A stretch of 64,000 bases of DNA from Sphaerospermopsis kisseleviana NIES-73 (GTDB taxonomy: Bacteria; Cyanobacteriota; Cyanobacteriia; Cyanobacteriales; Nostocaceae). Under the pieces are notes generated by a model. It saw only the letters and a list, made by a program, of their open reading frames with translations, was not told the origin of the DNA and searched no databases. The position numbers and the translations under genes are program-made. The stretch is from positions 1,058,362-1,122,361 of the forward strand of contig NZ_AP018314.1 of assembly GCF_002368075.1 (NCBI RefSeq). Direction: 5' to 3'. Positions within the stretch are counted from its first letter, which is position 1. Each line of letters starts with the position of its first letter. Shown here piece by piece: positions 27,581 to 36,966 of the stretch.

Positions 27581-28363
27581 TTACAGAAAATTAACTTTAC
27601 CTGTATCAATATCATAAAATGCACCGATAATTTTTAATCTATCTGCGCTGATTAACTGCTCTAAAATGGGTGAACTTCTTTGCATTTTTTCTGTTTGAAA
27701 TTGAATGTTACTAATGACAGCATCTCTATCATTATTAATATCATTATTAATATCATTATTATTAATATCATTATTAATATCATTATTAGTATCATTATCT
27801 CTCTCTTGATTTTCAGATATTGCTGGTTGAATACCATCAACAATAGTATCAATATTTCCCGGTACTTGTTTGTTTCTGATTGCTGCTGCAACTGCACCGC
27901 AGTTTTTATGACCTAACACTACAATTAATTGTGTACCTAAGGCTGTGGTAGCATATTCTAAACTACCAATAGCTTCATCACTAGCAATATTACCAGCTAC
28001 ACGCACAACAAATAAATCTCCTAATCCTTGATCAAAAATTAATTCTGGTGGTACGCGAGAATCTGCACATCCTAATATTGCTGCATAGGGATATTGTGTT
28101 TCCGAAATTGATTGTAAACGTCTTTTTGTTTGGTTAGGATATCGGCGATTTTGATTGTAAAATCTTTTATTTCCTGCTATTAATCTTTTTTGTGCTTCCG
28201 TTGCACTGACTGGGTTAGGATTGGGATTTTTTTGAGGAATGATAATTTCTGAACGGTTATTAATGATTTCATTACAAGCAGTTAGACTACCAATACTTAA
28301 TGTAGTTAAACCTGCGATTTTTAAGAAGTGACGACGACCTACAAAACCGTTAATTCTACTCAT
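27581..28363 (-). CDS. Beta-class carbonic anhydrase, exported, with internal Asn/Asp repeat
   Basis: 260 residues. Interconverts CO2 and bicarbonate. A twin-arginine signal (GRRHFLKIAG, residues 9-18) and lipobox-like SLTAC (Cys 30) indicate export to periplasm/thylakoid lumen, like cyanobacterial EcaB. Zinc ligands Cys 99 (in GCADSRVPPE), His 152 and Cys 155 (GHKNCGAVAA) are intact, with the Asp 101-Arg 103 dyad. Residues ~190-212 are (N)NDIN repeats encoded by a 12-base microsatellite; they lie in the variable helix region before VISNIQFQ, so folding may be kept. Confidence 0.9.
   Translation of the reverse strand: MSRINGFVGRRHFLKIAGLTTLSIGSLTACNEIINNRSEIIIPQKNPNPNPVSATEAQKRLIAGNKRFYNQNRRYPNQTKRRLQSISETQYPYAAILGCADSRVPPELIFDQGLGDLFVVRVAGNIASDEAIGSLEYATTALGTQLIVVLGHKNCGAVAAAIRNKQVPGNIDTIVDGIQPAISENQERDNDTNNDINNDINNNDINNDINNDRDAVISNIQFQTEKMQRSSPILEQLISADRLKIIGAFYDIDTGKVNFL
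27728..27802. repeat. 12-base microsatellite in carbonic anhydrase gene
   Basis: About five ATTATTAATATC-type units (ATCATTATTAAT) plus one with an extra ATT triplet. The unit length is a multiple of three, so copy number changes keep frame. Translates as repeated NDIN. Confidence 0.85.
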
Positions 28364-28440
28364 GATTTTATCTCAAATCTGTACTGTTTTTCAAAACATA
28401 TCAGATTTAATTATGATTCTAGAGTACCAAATTACACGGT

Positions 28441-29457
28441 TTAAGGGTTATTTAATCTTTTGCTTAAATACCAAACAATATATTGACAGTATGGACTATA
28501 CCTACCATCTGCATCTTTGCTACTTAGTTCTTCTAGTTTCTTTTTAATAGCTTCTTGTGACCATGTTTTGTTAGGAAATTTTTTATTTAACACTGTAATT
28601 ACTGTGTCTAAAGCTATTTTACGATTTTCTCTAATAGTTTGATAATTCAGATTTAAAACTTCATTTAATTCATGATTAATAGTTTCATCATCACATATAG
28701 ATAATATTTTTCCAGTAGAACTATATTTGATCTGATTTTCACAATTCTTATTACTATCTACTGGATTAAGATTCATTTTATAATTTCTATGTGTTCCTTC
28801 ATAATCTCCTTTTCTTGCGTTACAATGTAAATTCTTTTTTCCTTGACCTCTATTACCTGAACAAGAAGCTATTAGATTTTTATAGTCTAGTTGTAAATGT
28901 GGATTATCAGCTTGAGGTTTATTATGTTCAATTTCCATATTATCTATAGATATTCGTTGCATACAATAGCAACAAATATAACCTAATGTGTGGGGCGTAA
29001 ATTCTAAAACTTTTCCATCTTCTAAAATAAATACGTTTTCTCTGTTTACTCCACTCAAAACTTGAGGTGAATGAGTAGTAACAATAAATTGACAGTTGGG
29101 AAATGTTCTTCTAAAACTAGGAATGACTATTCTTTGCCATTGAGGATGTAAGTGTAAATCTCTGGAAATATCCCAAGACATTTTTATATCTGAGTAAATT
29201 ACAATGCGAATAGATTCTTGTGTTCTATGTGCATTTATATTTATATCATCCTCTGTTAAATCAAAATCTAACTTTTTGTAAGGTTTCTTGGGCAGTAATT
29301 CAAATATAAATCTTGACAAAAGTATAGCAATACTATCTAAAATAGATGATTTACCTGAACCATTAGATCCAATGAAAACAGCTAAATCTGGAGGAAGTTT
29401 CAATTTCAGTTCTTGAAAACCTCGAAAATTCTGTAAATGTAATTCTTCAATGTGCAT
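28441..29457 (-). CDS. Fused PtuA-like ATPase / PtuB-like HNH nuclease (Septu-type), internally deleted
   Basis: 338 residues made of three pieces. Residues 1-98 are the start of an OLD/SMC-type AAA ATPase with Walker [15 protein letters not shown] (~29-42). Residues 99-159 are the end of the same domain (DLHLHPQWQ, then [12 protein letters not shown] with the H-loop); the LSGG-type signature and Walker B Asp-Glu that normally lie between are gone. Residues 160-338 are a TIGR02646/PtuB-type HNH domain ([30 protein letters not shown]). Septu normally has separate ptuA and ptuB genes for anti-phage defence. Reading frame is intact through both joints; function doubtful but not excluded. Confidence 0.8.
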   Translation of the reverse strand: MHIEELHLQNFRGFQELKLKLPPDLAVFIGSNGSGKSSILDSIAILLSRFIFELLPKKPYKKLDFDLTEDDININAHRTQESIRIVIYSDIKMSWDISRDLHLHPQWQRIVIPSFRRTFPNCQFIVTTHSPQVLSGVNRENVFILEDGKVLEFTPHTLGYICCYCMQRISIDNMEIEHNKPQADNPHLQLDYKNLIASCSGNRGQGKKNLHCNARKGDYEGTHRNYKMNLNPVDSNKNCENQIKYSSTGKILSICDDETINHELNEVLNLNYQTIRENRKIALDTVITVLNKKFPNKTWSQEAIKKKLEELSSKDADGRYSPYCQYIVWYLSKRLNNP

Positions 29458-29487
29458 AGTTCTGACTCCTGACTCCTGACTCTTTAT

Positions 29488-30213
29488 TTAATGTCCTCCC
29501 GCACCTAAATATAATTCTCCCACTTTTGGATCATTCAATAATTCTCTCCCAGGTCCAGACATTGCATCACGTCCTGATTCTAACACATACCCTGTATCAG
29601 CCATTTCTAAAGCTTTTCTAGCATTTTGTTCTACTAAAACTATCGCAGTACCAGCTTGATTAATTTGTTTGATTTGTTCAAATACCTGTGTTACCAAAAT
29701 CGGAGATAAAGCCGCGGAAGGTTCATCTAATAATAATAAACTAGGTTCTAACATTAAAGCTTTACCCATCGCTAACATTTGTCTTTCTCCACCTGATAAA
29801 GTTCCTGCACGTTGACGACGGCGATCGCTCAATCTGGGAAACATTGCAAATATATTATCCTTCAAAGGTTTCAGGGGAACATTCCGCACAAAAGCCCCCA
29901 TTTCTAAATTTTCTTCTATTGTTAATGATGAAAAAACGTTGGCAATTTGCGGAACATAACACATTCCCTTTTTCACAATTTGATCGGATTTTAAACCATT
30001 AATTTTTTCCCCTTTAAAGGTAATCGTACCTGTGTGGGGTGTCAAAAGTCCAAAAATTGTTTTTGCTAACGTAGATTTACCAGCACCATTAGGGCCAATT
30101 ACAGTTACTAATTCTCCTCGTTCAACTCGAAAATTAATACCCTGCAATATATCGACATCTTTAATATATCCAGCATGGACATTTTCAACTTCTAATAAAT
30201 AGTTATTAGTCAT
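29488..30213 (-). CDS. natE: ABC transporter ATP-binding protein, NatE/LivF type
   Basis: 241 residues from ATG 30213 (MTNNYLLEVENVHAGYIKDV); the longer frame to 30330 is rejected because it translates a TAGGTAA tandem repeat. Walker A IGPNGAGKSTLAKTIFG, signature LSGGERQMLAMGKAL, Walker B LLLLDEPSAALS, H-loop VEQNARKALEMAD. LivF-family subunit for branched-chain/neutral amino acid uptake; the cyanobacterial N-I system (NatABCDE) uses such an ATPase encoded away from its partners. Partners are not in the window. Confidence 0.85.
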   Translation of the reverse strand: MTNNYLLEVENVHAGYIKDVDILQGINFRVERGELVTVIGPNGAGKSTLAKTIFGLLTPHTGTITFKGEKINGLKSDQIVKKGMCYVPQIANVFSSLTIEENLEMGAFVRNVPLKPLKDNIFAMFPRLSDRRRQRAGTLSGGERQMLAMGKALMLEPSLLLLDEPSAALSPILVTQVFEQIKQINQAGTAIVLVEQNARKALEMADTGYVLESGRDAMSGPGRELLNDPKVGELYLGAGGH

Positions 30214-30341
30214 AAGAAATAGGGAATAGGGAACAGGGAACAGGGAATAGGTAATAGGTAATAGGTAATAGGTAATAGGTAATAGGTAATAGGGAATAGG
30301 TAAAGTTTTTTCCCAATCACCAATCACCAATCACCAATCAC
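30214..30341. repeat. TAGGTAA and CCAATCA heptamer arrays
   Basis: Tandem AATAGGT units (30245-30302) followed by AATCACC units (30314-30341). They fill the gap between the ferredoxin and natE genes. Confidence 0.85.
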
Positions 30342-30569
30342 CTATTCTGAAATTTTCTGCAATTCAGGGCGTTCTTCTGCTAAAATTGCGTTTTCTACTG
30401 GGCAAACTTGTAAACAGATGCCACAGTCGATACAGGTAGCAAAGTCTATCCAGTACCAATCTGTACCTTTAATGTTTTTACCTGGTCCTTCATGAATACA
30501 AGCTACAGGACAAGCACTTACGCAGTCAGCAACCCCTTCACAAACTTCCGTTACTATTGTATGTGGCAT
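30342..30569 (-). CDS. Bacterial-type ferredoxin (two Fe-S clusters)
   Basis: 75 residues. The second cluster motif is canonical 4Fe-4S: CIDCGICLQVCP. The first is CEGVADCVSACPVAC (C-x5-C-x3-C-x3-C spacing), as in small cyanobacterial ferredoxins of the 7Fe/8Fe type. Soluble electron carrier; partner unknown. It precedes natE on the same strand but a long repeat lies between, so co-transcription is uncertain. Confidence 0.9.
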   Translation of the reverse strand: MPHTIVTEVCEGVADCVSACPVACIHEGPGKNIKGTDWYWIDFATCIDCGICLQVCPVENAILAEERPELQKISE

Positions 30570-30761
30570 TTTCTCGTTCCCCTCTCTTGATTGAATCAGC
30601 AGTTTCTAAGTTAACAATTTGTAATATTAACGCAAGTAATCAGCTTTCAGTGATCAGCTTTCAGCTTTTATTAATCAACGAATAACAGGAAAAGAACCGC
30701 AAAGGTAAAGATTAACATTAGCTGACGGCTGATAGCTAACGGCTGATGGCTGTATTACCTG

Positions 30762-31973
30762 TTAACTAACTGCTTCAATTGTGGGTGTACCATCAGAGTT
30801 AATCCAGGCTATTTGGGCGATAGAGCGATCGCGTGCATAGTTCCGAATTGCTTCGGCATCCCTTCCCCCCAAATCCATTTCTACCCGCACTAAATGGGCA
30901 GAATCTCGTAATTTTTGGGCATAAGCAAAAGCAGCAGCATCAGCATTTTGATCTTCTGGAACTACTAACCAGTTACTTGCAGGAATACTTTGCGGTAATT
31001 GCTGACTCGATGCTAAAACTTGGTATAAATCATCAATGCTTAATTCAAAACCAATCCCAGGAATATTTTGCCCTTGGGGATGATATAGCCCTAAAAGTTG
31101 GTCATAACGACCACCACGCCCTAAAACTAACGCCTGACCTTCAGTATCACTAACTACTTCAAACACAATTCCTGTGTAGTAGTCAATAGTTTGAATCAAA
31201 CTGAGATCCAGAATCAAAGAAAATTTACCTTCTGATTCCAGTAATTCTACCAGGGATTTCAGGTTATTTACCGCTGCTTGCTGGTCAGCATCTAAATTTA
31301 AACTGCTGACTTTTTGCAGCACATCAGCACTTTTACCACGTAAATCTAACATGATTCTAGCGCGTTGGTGCAATTCTTCACTCAGAGGTAAAGTATCGAG
31401 AGTTACACGATCTAAATTAGCGATCGCATTTCTCACTTCACTTCTGATATTAGCCGGAAAAGCATCCAGCAGAGATTTAGTAATTCCCGCCTCACCTAAA
31501 ATCAACTGCCATCCACGCAAATATAAAGCTTCTAAACAATTAGCTACCAACAAAAGCACTTCTGCATTTGCCAGTAAACCGTCCGCACCCAGCAACTCCA
31601 CCCCAGCTTGATAATACTCCTGCTGCTGATTATGGCGCTTTTCCCAGTTGCGGCGAAATACATTAGCATTGTAATACAACCGTTGGGGATAGGTTGCTTC
31701 AGCCATGCGAGTAACTACAGTCCGAGCAATAGAAGCGGTGAGTTCTGGACGCAAACCCAATTCCTCATCTTGCCCATTTTGTAATTGTATGACCTTATGG
31801 CGCTGAATTGCTTCACCTGCCATCAGCGTATCCATCCGTTCCAGCGTTGAGGTGATAATCCTGTGATATCCCCAACGATGAAAAACCTGTTGTAATCTAT
31901 CTTCAATCCAGCGTTTTTGAGCCACATCCAAGGGTAATAAATCCCTAGCTCCCGCTGCTGGTTGATACACCAT
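30762..31973 (-). CDS. hisZ: ATP phosphoribosyltransferase regulatory subunit
   Basis: 403 residues related to class II HisRS but lacking the anticodon domain function: start VYQPAAGARDLLPLDVAQKR, motif 2-like YPQRLYYNANVFRRNWEKRHNQ, and GRGGRYDQLLGLYHPQ. HisZ partners the short HisG to start histidine synthesis. The start overlaps the stop of the upstream TPR gene by one base (TAATG), so they are probably translationally coupled. Confidence 0.93.
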   Translation of the reverse strand: MVYQPAAGARDLLPLDVAQKRWIEDRLQQVFHRWGYHRIITSTLERMDTLMAGEAIQRHKVIQLQNGQDEELGLRPELTASIARTVVTRMAEATYPQRLYYNANVFRRNWEKRHNQQQEYYQAGVELLGADGLLANAEVLLLVANCLEALYLRGWQLILGEAGITKSLLDAFPANIRSEVRNAIANLDRVTLDTLPLSEELHQRARIMLDLRGKSADVLQKVSSLNLDADQQAAVNNLKSLVELLESEGKFSLILDLSLIQTIDYYTGIVFEVVSDTEGQALVLGRGGRYDQLLGLYHPQGQNIPGIGFELSIDDLYQVLASSQQLPQSIPASNWLVVPEDQNADAAAFAYAQKLRDSAHLVRVEMDLGGRDAEAIRNYARDRSIAQIAWINSDGTPTIEAVS

Positions 31974-32215
31974 TATTTTTTCTTCCCACCAAACAAACCA
32001 CCGAACAAACCACCATTTCTAGACTTATCGAGTTGGGTATCTCCATTATTGGCAGGTTTCCTTCCCTGATGAGTACCAGATTGATTTTCTAAAACTTTAT
32101 CAAGTTTAGGCTTCCATTCCAAAGCTAATTTGTCATTTGGATCTAATTTCAGGGGATTTTCAAAGTAAATTTTAGCCATTTTTAGCTGATTTTGGCGTAA
32201 ATATATCATTGCCAT
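31973..32215 (-). CDS. TPR-type C-terminal fragment with GGLFGG tail
   Basis: 80 residues. MAMIYLRQNQLKMAKIYFEN and PLKLDPNDKLALEW is one TPR-like helix pair, then a charged linker and a NGGLFGGLFGGKKK tail. The frame is open upstream for 11 codons (FLYSRCHSW) to a TAG and reads like TPR sequence, so this is probably the end of a longer gene whose 5' part was lost. A short functional protein cannot be excluded because the overlap with hisZ is kept. Confidence 0.5.
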   Translation of the reverse strand: MAMIYLRQNQLKMAKIYFENPLKLDPNDKLALEWKPKLDKVLENQSGTHQGRKPANNGDTQLDKSRNGGLFGGLFGGKKK

Positions 32216-32321
32216 CCAGCTATGACAGCGACTATAGAGAAATATTGCAACCTAGCAGCAATTTTTTATAGTTTACCCTGTCAGTAATATTGAATTAACA
32301 GACATTAGTAATTTTCCCATA

Positions 32322-33131
32322 TTACCAAGCTGACAAAGGCGAAATTTGCATTAGTTTCTGACTCAGACTGTTATGAATATAACCGTTAGTAGCCAGGATT
32401 CTGCCAGAATCAATTTGTAAATCTCCACCATTATAAGCTGTCACCTGACCCCCAGCTTCTTGTACTAAAATTATACCAGCAGCAATATCCCAAGGTGCAA
32501 TACCTCTTTCCCAATAACCATCCACACGGCCACAGGCAACATAAGCTAAATCTAGAGAAGCAGAACCGCCACGCCTTACGCCTTGGGTAAGATGGGTAAG
32601 ATGACAAAATTCTGCATAGTTATTATCCTTGGTTTCCCAGCGGTCATAAGCAAATCCTGTTACTAACAAACTTTTACTCAGTTCAGAAGTTTGAGAAACC
32701 TTGATAGGTCTGCGGTTGCGTGTTGCACCTAAACCAGCAGCAGCCCGGAATAATTCATTATGGAAAGGATCATAAATTACACCGACTTTTGGCACTCCCT
32801 GAATCAACAAACCAATGGAAACAGCAAAACAGGGATATTGATGGGCGTAGTTAGTTGTACCATCTAGAGGGTCAATAGCCCAGAGATATTCACTGGTTTG
32901 ATTTCCCAATTTTCCTGATTCTTCCGCGAGGATGGAATGTTGGGGAAAGTGACGGTTGATAATTTCCAAAATCACTTTTTCAGAAGCTTTATCAGCAGCG
33001 GTAACTAAATCACCAGGTCTGCCTTTTTCGGTAATAGCATCCTCTACTTTACCTAAATAATCTTGCAAAACCACACCAGCAGATAAGGCAGCTTCGGTAG
33101 CGATATCGAGAAAAATTTGTAAGTTAGTCAT
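32322..33131 (-). CDS. Inositol monophosphatase family protein
   Basis: 269 residues. Mg-dependent sugar/inositol phosphatase fold with HSILAEESGKLG (motif 1 Glu-Glu), WAIDPLDGTTNYAHQYP (motif A, metal-binding Asp-x-Asp-Gly-Thr) and GIAPWDIAAGIILVQEAGG (motif B). Probable roles are inositol 1-phosphate or fructose/PAP-type phosphate hydrolysis; specificity cannot be told. N-terminal region has ITEKGRPGDLVTAADKASE. Confidence 0.93.
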   Translation of the reverse strand: MTNLQIFLDIATEAALSAGVVLQDYLGKVEDAITEKGRPGDLVTAADKASEKVILEIINRHFPQHSILAEESGKLGNQTSEYLWAIDPLDGTTNYAHQYPCFAVSIGLLIQGVPKVGVIYDPFHNELFRAAAGLGATRNRRPIKVSQTSELSKSLLVTGFAYDRWETKDNNYAEFCHLTHLTQGVRRGGSASLDLAYVACGRVDGYWERGIAPWDIAAGIILVQEAGGQVTAYNGGDLQIDSGRILATNGYIHNSLSQKLMQISPLSAW

Positions 33132-33272
33132 GAGAAGGAGTTCAAGAAGTCAGGAGTCAGGAGTTCTAGGAGTTCAGGAGTTCTAGGAGTTCAGGAGTTC
33201 TAGGAGTTCTAGGAGATGGGAAGGATTAATAACCCAATCACCAATCACCAATCACCAATCACCAATCACCAA
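33132..33272. repeat. GGAGTTCTA and CCAATCA repeats
   Basis: Tandem AGGAGTTCT / AGGAGTTCAGG units at 33150-33213 (9-10 bases) followed by AATCACC heptamers to 33270, between the phosphatase and nuclease genes. Confidence 0.8.
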
Positions 33273-33875
33273 TCACTTATTCATCCGCCGATATTCACCA
33301 GGAGTTTGACGCATGGGGTTATCTGGGTTCCAGATACCTTGTCCCATCAGTCTTGCCCAAAGTTGGGCATTTTCTAGGCGTTGATTGTATTTGTGATTAG
33401 GCGATCGCCCCACAAATAGAGCATACCCTTGTTTGATCACTTGTTCATTCAAAAACACCTGATCTTTCCACCCATAAGCCCAGATTTGCCCAAACCTGTT
33501 TTTGGTTTCCAGGTCAAACTCTAACTTGAGAGATTTTTTCCCGCCATCACCATCATTAATTAACTTTTCTAAAAGTGCTTTAGCATCCTCGCCCCAAGGA
33601 CGCTGACGTAAATCAGGCGCATCTAAACCGATTAAGCGGACTTGGGAAGTTATATTTGGTTGTTCTCCCAATCCCAGCACTTCTAAAGTTTGTCCGCTGA
33701 CAACCCGCGCTACTGTGACTACTGTGGGTATGTTTGCTGGCTGATTTTTGCCTTGACAACTGACCAACAACAACAAACAAGATAAAATTGCTACTTTTTG
33801 CGCCCAAATACCCAAATAGGATACTAATACGGCAATTTTAGCCTGTAAGTAGCTGCACCTTGGGACAATCTTCAT
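33273..33875 (-). CDS. Thermonuclease-family (SNase-like) lipoprotein
   Basis: 200 residues. The hydrophobic N-terminus (YLGIWAQKVAILSCLLLLVS) ends in LLVSCQG, a lipobox-like Cys. The SNase domain has LIGLDAPDLRQRPWGEDAKA (first Arg and the Asp pair) and WAYGWKDQVFLNEQVIKQGY, and SPNHKYNQRLENAQLWAR. A secreted calcium-dependent nuclease. Starts 17 bases after the ferredoxin stop, so probably downstream in the same transcript. Confidence 0.88.
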   Translation of the reverse strand: MKIVPRCSYLQAKIAVLVSYLGIWAQKVAILSCLLLLVSCQGKNQPANIPTVVTVARVVSGQTLEVLGLGEQPNITSQVRLIGLDAPDLRQRPWGEDAKALLEKLINDGDGGKKSLKLEFDLETKNRFGQIWAYGWKDQVFLNEQVIKQGYALFVGRSPNHKYNQRLENAQLWARLMGQGIWNPDNPMRQTPGEYRRMNK

Positions 33876-33891
33876 TGTTTATTATTTGCCT

Positions 33892-34260
33892 CTAATCTTC
33901 ATCTAAAGGTAAACCCGCTTTGACTTTGCCTTTACCAAAAAAGCGCCCAAATTGAAGTTCATAAACTTCGTCTTCGTCTTGTGTTTCTACTTCTAAATCA
34001 GAACGAGCATAACTCACACACAACAAAGCGTAACCTTGTCGGCGTAAATCTGGGGATAAACCAATAGCTTCTGGTTGGTAAATTTCTCCTGAGATTACCC
34101 TGACAGCGCAGGTTGTACAAGCCCCATTCCGGCAAGAAAAAGGCAGTTCTATGCCATGATTTTCCCCTGTATGCAGAATATAACGGTCTTCTGGAACTTG
34201 CAGGGTATGTGATACGCCTGTTTGGCGGTTGTGAACTTTGACTGTATGGGTCTGAACCAT
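33892..34260 (-). CDS. Plant-type 2Fe-2S ferredoxin
   Basis: 122 residues. Cluster ligands CRNGACTTCAV (Cys-x4-Cys-x2-Cys) and a fourth Cys in YALLCVSYARSDLEVETQDE. The basic/long C-terminal extension (FGRFFGKGKVKAGLPLDED) distinguishes it from photosynthetic PetF, matching the C-terminally extended cyanobacterial FdC-type ferredoxins. Electron partner unknown. Confidence 0.9.
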   Translation of the reverse strand: MVQTHTVKVHNRQTGVSHTLQVPEDRYILHTGENHGIELPFSCRNGACTTCAVRVISGEIYQPEAIGLSPDLRRQGYALLCVSYARSDLEVETQDEDEVYELQFGRFFGKGKVKAGLPLDED

Positions 34261-34367
34261 CTTGATTTTTGCTAGAGAATGTGAGATTGTAGATTTATTG
34301 TAAAAATCTTTGATCTAATCATTGCATTTTTTACAAGTTTGGTTTAGAATGAAAATTCATGACACCT

Positions 34368-34454
34368 GGAGAGGTGGCCGAGTGGTTTAAGGCGCAGACC
34401 TGGAAAGTCTGTTTGGGGGAAACTTCAACGAGGGTTCGAATCCCTCCTTCTCCG
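34368..34454 (+). tRNA. tRNA-Ser (anticodon GGA)
   Basis: Cloverleaf read directly: acceptor GGAGAGG with CTTCTCC (one G-T), D-arm with GCCGAGTGGTTTAAGGC, anticodon stem CAGAC-CTGGAAA-GTCTG giving GGA for UCC/UCU serine codons, long variable arm of type II tRNA, and T-arm GAGGGTTCGAATCCCTC. No encoded CCA. A T9 run follows and could end transcription. Confidence 0.97.
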
Positions 34455-34470
34455 TTTTTTTTTCAAGATA

Positions 34471-35058
34471 ATGACCAATGAATTTAAGTATATTATTTTT
34501 CATAAACCCTATGGTGTCCTGAGTCAATTTACCCAAGAATCGCCTAAACACATTACCCTGAAAGACTATATTGATGTGCCTGATGTTTATCCTGTGGGGC
34601 GTTTAGACTGGGACAGTGAAGGTTTATTGTTGTTAACTAATCATGGACAGTTACAGCATCGTCTTGCTAACCCCCGGTTTGGGCATAAACGCACCTACTG
34701 GGTGCAGGTAGAAAACATTCCTGATGCAGAAGCTATCCAAAAACTATGCACAGGAATAGAAATTCAAGATTACCGAACTCGCCCCGCCCAAGTTAAACTA
34801 TTTTCAGAAGAACCTATAGTGAGTGAGCGCAACCCCCCGATTAGATTTAGGAAAAATATTCCTACAGCTTGGCTGGAAATGACTCTCACAGAAGGGAAAA
34901 ACCGCCAGGTGCGACGCATGACTGCTGCGGTAGGATTTCCCACTTTAAGATTAATCAGGGTGAGTATTGCTCACTTACAATTAACTGGTTTACAACTAGG
35001 TGAATGGCGCAACCTTACACCCTCAGAAATCCAAGGTTTGAAAAAGTCACGAATTTAA
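34471..35058 (+). CDS. rluE: 23S rRNA pseudouridine synthase, RluE/RsuA family
   Basis: 195 residues without an S4 domain. The catalytic Asp is in the [15 protein letters not shown] motif (~residues 43-57); [13 protein letters not shown] and [20 protein letters not shown] are family signatures. RluE modifies U2457 of 23S rRNA in E. coli. It starts 16 bases after the tRNA gene, so may be read from the same promoter if the T-run is weak. Confidence 0.9.
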   Translation: MTNEFKYIIFHKPYGVLSQFTQESPKHITLKDYIDVPDVYPVGRLDWDSEGLLLLTNHGQLQHRLANPRFGHKRTYWVQVENIPDAEAIQKLCTGIEIQDYRTRPAQVKLFSEEPIVSERNPPIRFRKNIPTAWLEMTLTEGKNRQVRRMTAAVGFPTLRLIRVSIAHLQLTGLQLGEWRNLTPSEIQGLKKSRI

Positions 35059-35347
35059 CTAATTAGACCTCTCTGAAAAAGAATGTAGAGATGTTGTATG
35101 CAACGTCTCTACAAGGTTTAGGGTGCGGAAGGTGGGTTGAATGCTAACGCTTAGTGTGCTGTAAGCATAAAAGTTTAGATGATCGGGAAATCAGGTAAAA
35201 TGGCAAAATGTCATGAAAAATCCATCATCCAAATATAACTATAATTCTAAGGTTATCCCCATTCTGAACACGATCGCACTAAGTGAACTGTTTTAGCGGG
35301 GGGAATGAAGTTAAAAATAAGTAGGTTAAAGAAACGGGGAAACTAAC

Positions 35348-36778
35348 GTGAGTTCTGGATTTGATTACGATTTAGTGATTATTGGCGCAGGTGTAGGTGG
35401 ACATGGCGCAGCCCTACACGCTGCTCATTATGGTCTGAAAACAGCGATTATTGAAGCTGGAGATATGGGAGGAACCTGTGTTAACAGAGGTTGTATTCCT
35501 TCCAAAGCTTTGTTAGCTGCTTCTGGTAAGGTGCGGGAGTTACGTAACGCCCACCATCTCAAGTCTTTGGGGATTCAAATTGGTGGTGTAGAATTTGAAC
35601 GAGAAGCGATCGCTAATCATGCTAATAATCTTGTCTCGAAAATTCAAGGTGACTTAACCAACAGTCTCAAACGTCTGGGGGTCGATATTATCCGGGGGTG
35701 GGGAAAAATCGCTGGTTCACAGAAAGTCAGCGTGATGACGGATAGTGGTGACAAAACTATCACTGCTCAAAATATTATTCTTTCTCCTGGTTCTGTTCCC
35801 TTTGTTCCTCCCGGAATAGAAATAGACGGTAAAACAGTCTTTACCAGTGACCAAGGTGTAAAATTAGAATCTCTGCCTCAGTGGATCGCTATTATTGGTA
35901 GTGGTTACATCGGTTTAGAATTTTCTGATGTTTACACTGCTTTGGGTTGTGAAGTTACCATGATTGAAGCCCTGGATGTGTTAATGCCAGGATTTGATCG
36001 GGATATTGCTAAACTGGCAGAAAGAGTTTTAATTACTCCCCGTGATATTGAAACTAAGGTCGGAATATACGCTAAAAGGGTAATTCCTGGTTCTCCTGTT
36101 GTCATTGAGTTAGCAAACTTCCAAACAAAAGAAGATTTAGAAGTTTTAGAAGTTGATGCTTGTTTAGTAGCTACAGGTCGCATCCCCACTACTAAAAATC
36201 TCGGTTTAGAATCTGTGGGTGTAGAACTGGATAAACGGAATTTTATCCCTGTAAATGATGGCATGGAGGTGCTGTCAGCAGGTGAAGTAGTTCCTAACCT
36301 CTATGCCATTGGTGATGCTAACGGTAAAATGATGTTGGCTCATGCCGCTTCGGCTCAAGGTATCATTGCTGTAGAAAATATCCTGGGTAAAAACAAAACG
36401 GTAGACTATCGTAGTATTCCCGCAGCAGCTTTTACCCATCCAGAAGTGAGTTATGTGGGTTTAACAGAAACAGCGGCCCAAGAATTAGGTTTAGCAGAAG
36501 GGTTTGAAATTGCTACCAGTAAGAGTTACTTTAAAGGTAATTCTAAAGCTTTGGCAGAAAACGAAGCCGATGGTATTGCTAAAGTAATTTATCGTTCAGA
36601 TACAGGTGAGGTGTTAGGTGTGCATATTTTCGGCGCACACGCTTCCAGTTTAATTCACGAAGCATCCGCCGCAGTTGCTAACCGTCAATCTGTAAAAGAT
36701 TTGGCTTATTTGGTTCACGCCCATCCTACACTATCAGAAGTGTTAGATGAAGCCTACAAACGAGCGATCGCTAGTTAG
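35348..36778 (+). CDS. lpdA: Dihydrolipoyl dehydrogenase
   Basis: 476 residues, GTG start. FAD-binding [20 protein letters not shown], redox disulfide [16 protein letters not shown] (Cys 44/49 approx.), NAD-binding [16 protein letters not shown], second FAD motif [20 protein letters not shown] and the C-terminal HAHPTLSEV with the His-Glu base. E3 of pyruvate dehydrogenase and glycine cleavage complexes. Confidence 0.97.
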   Translation: MSSGFDYDLVIIGAGVGGHGAALHAAHYGLKTAIIEAGDMGGTCVNRGCIPSKALLAASGKVRELRNAHHLKSLGIQIGGVEFEREAIANHANNLVSKIQGDLTNSLKRLGVDIIRGWGKIAGSQKVSVMTDSGDKTITAQNIILSPGSVPFVPPGIEIDGKTVFTSDQGVKLESLPQWIAIIGSGYIGLEFSDVYTALGCEVTMIEALDVLMPGFDRDIAKLAERVLITPRDIETKVGIYAKRVIPGSPVVIELANFQTKEDLEVLEVDACLVATGRIPTTKNLGLESVGVELDKRNFIPVNDGMEVLSAGEVVPNLYAIGDANGKMMLAHAASAQGIIAVENILGKNKTVDYRSIPAAAFTHPEVSYVGLTETAAQELGLAEGFEIATSKSYFKGNSKALAENEADGIAKVIYRSDTGEVLGVHIFGAHASSLIHEASAAVANRQSVKDLAYLVHAHPTLSEVLDEAYKRAIAS

Positions 36779-36966
36779 GTGATTGGTGATTGGTGATTGG
36801 TGATTGGGAAATTAATCCTTTAAAATCTGTGCTTACTTTGATGGAAAAGAATAAATCTTCCCAGTCCCCAGTCCCCAGCGATGCACTGAGCTTGTCGAAG
36901 TGTCCCCAGTCCCCAGTCCCCAGTCCCCAGTCCCCAGTCCCCAGTCCCCAGTCCCCAGTCACCAGT
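36779..36966. repeat. CCCCAGT and TGATTGG heptamer arrays before trpC
   Basis: TGATTGG units (36780-36808), then CCCAGT units, the CTGAGCTTGTCGAAGTG palindrome half (36887-36903) and about nine CCCCAGT heptamers to 36960. They lie within the leader region of trpC and are openly translatable, which produces a false longer ORF. Confidence 0.9.

Noticed and set aside
27661-27916. Isoleucine-rich frames on both strands
   Set aside because: Out-of-frame translations of the microsatellite in the carbonic anhydrase gene.
30214-30330. N-terminal extension of NatE
   Set aside because: Encoded by TAGGTAA repeat; a clean ABC start follows at 30213.
36790-36966. N-terminal extension of trpC
   Set aside because: The codons only translate CCCCAGT and TGATTGG heptamers; the family start is at [10 protein letters not shown].
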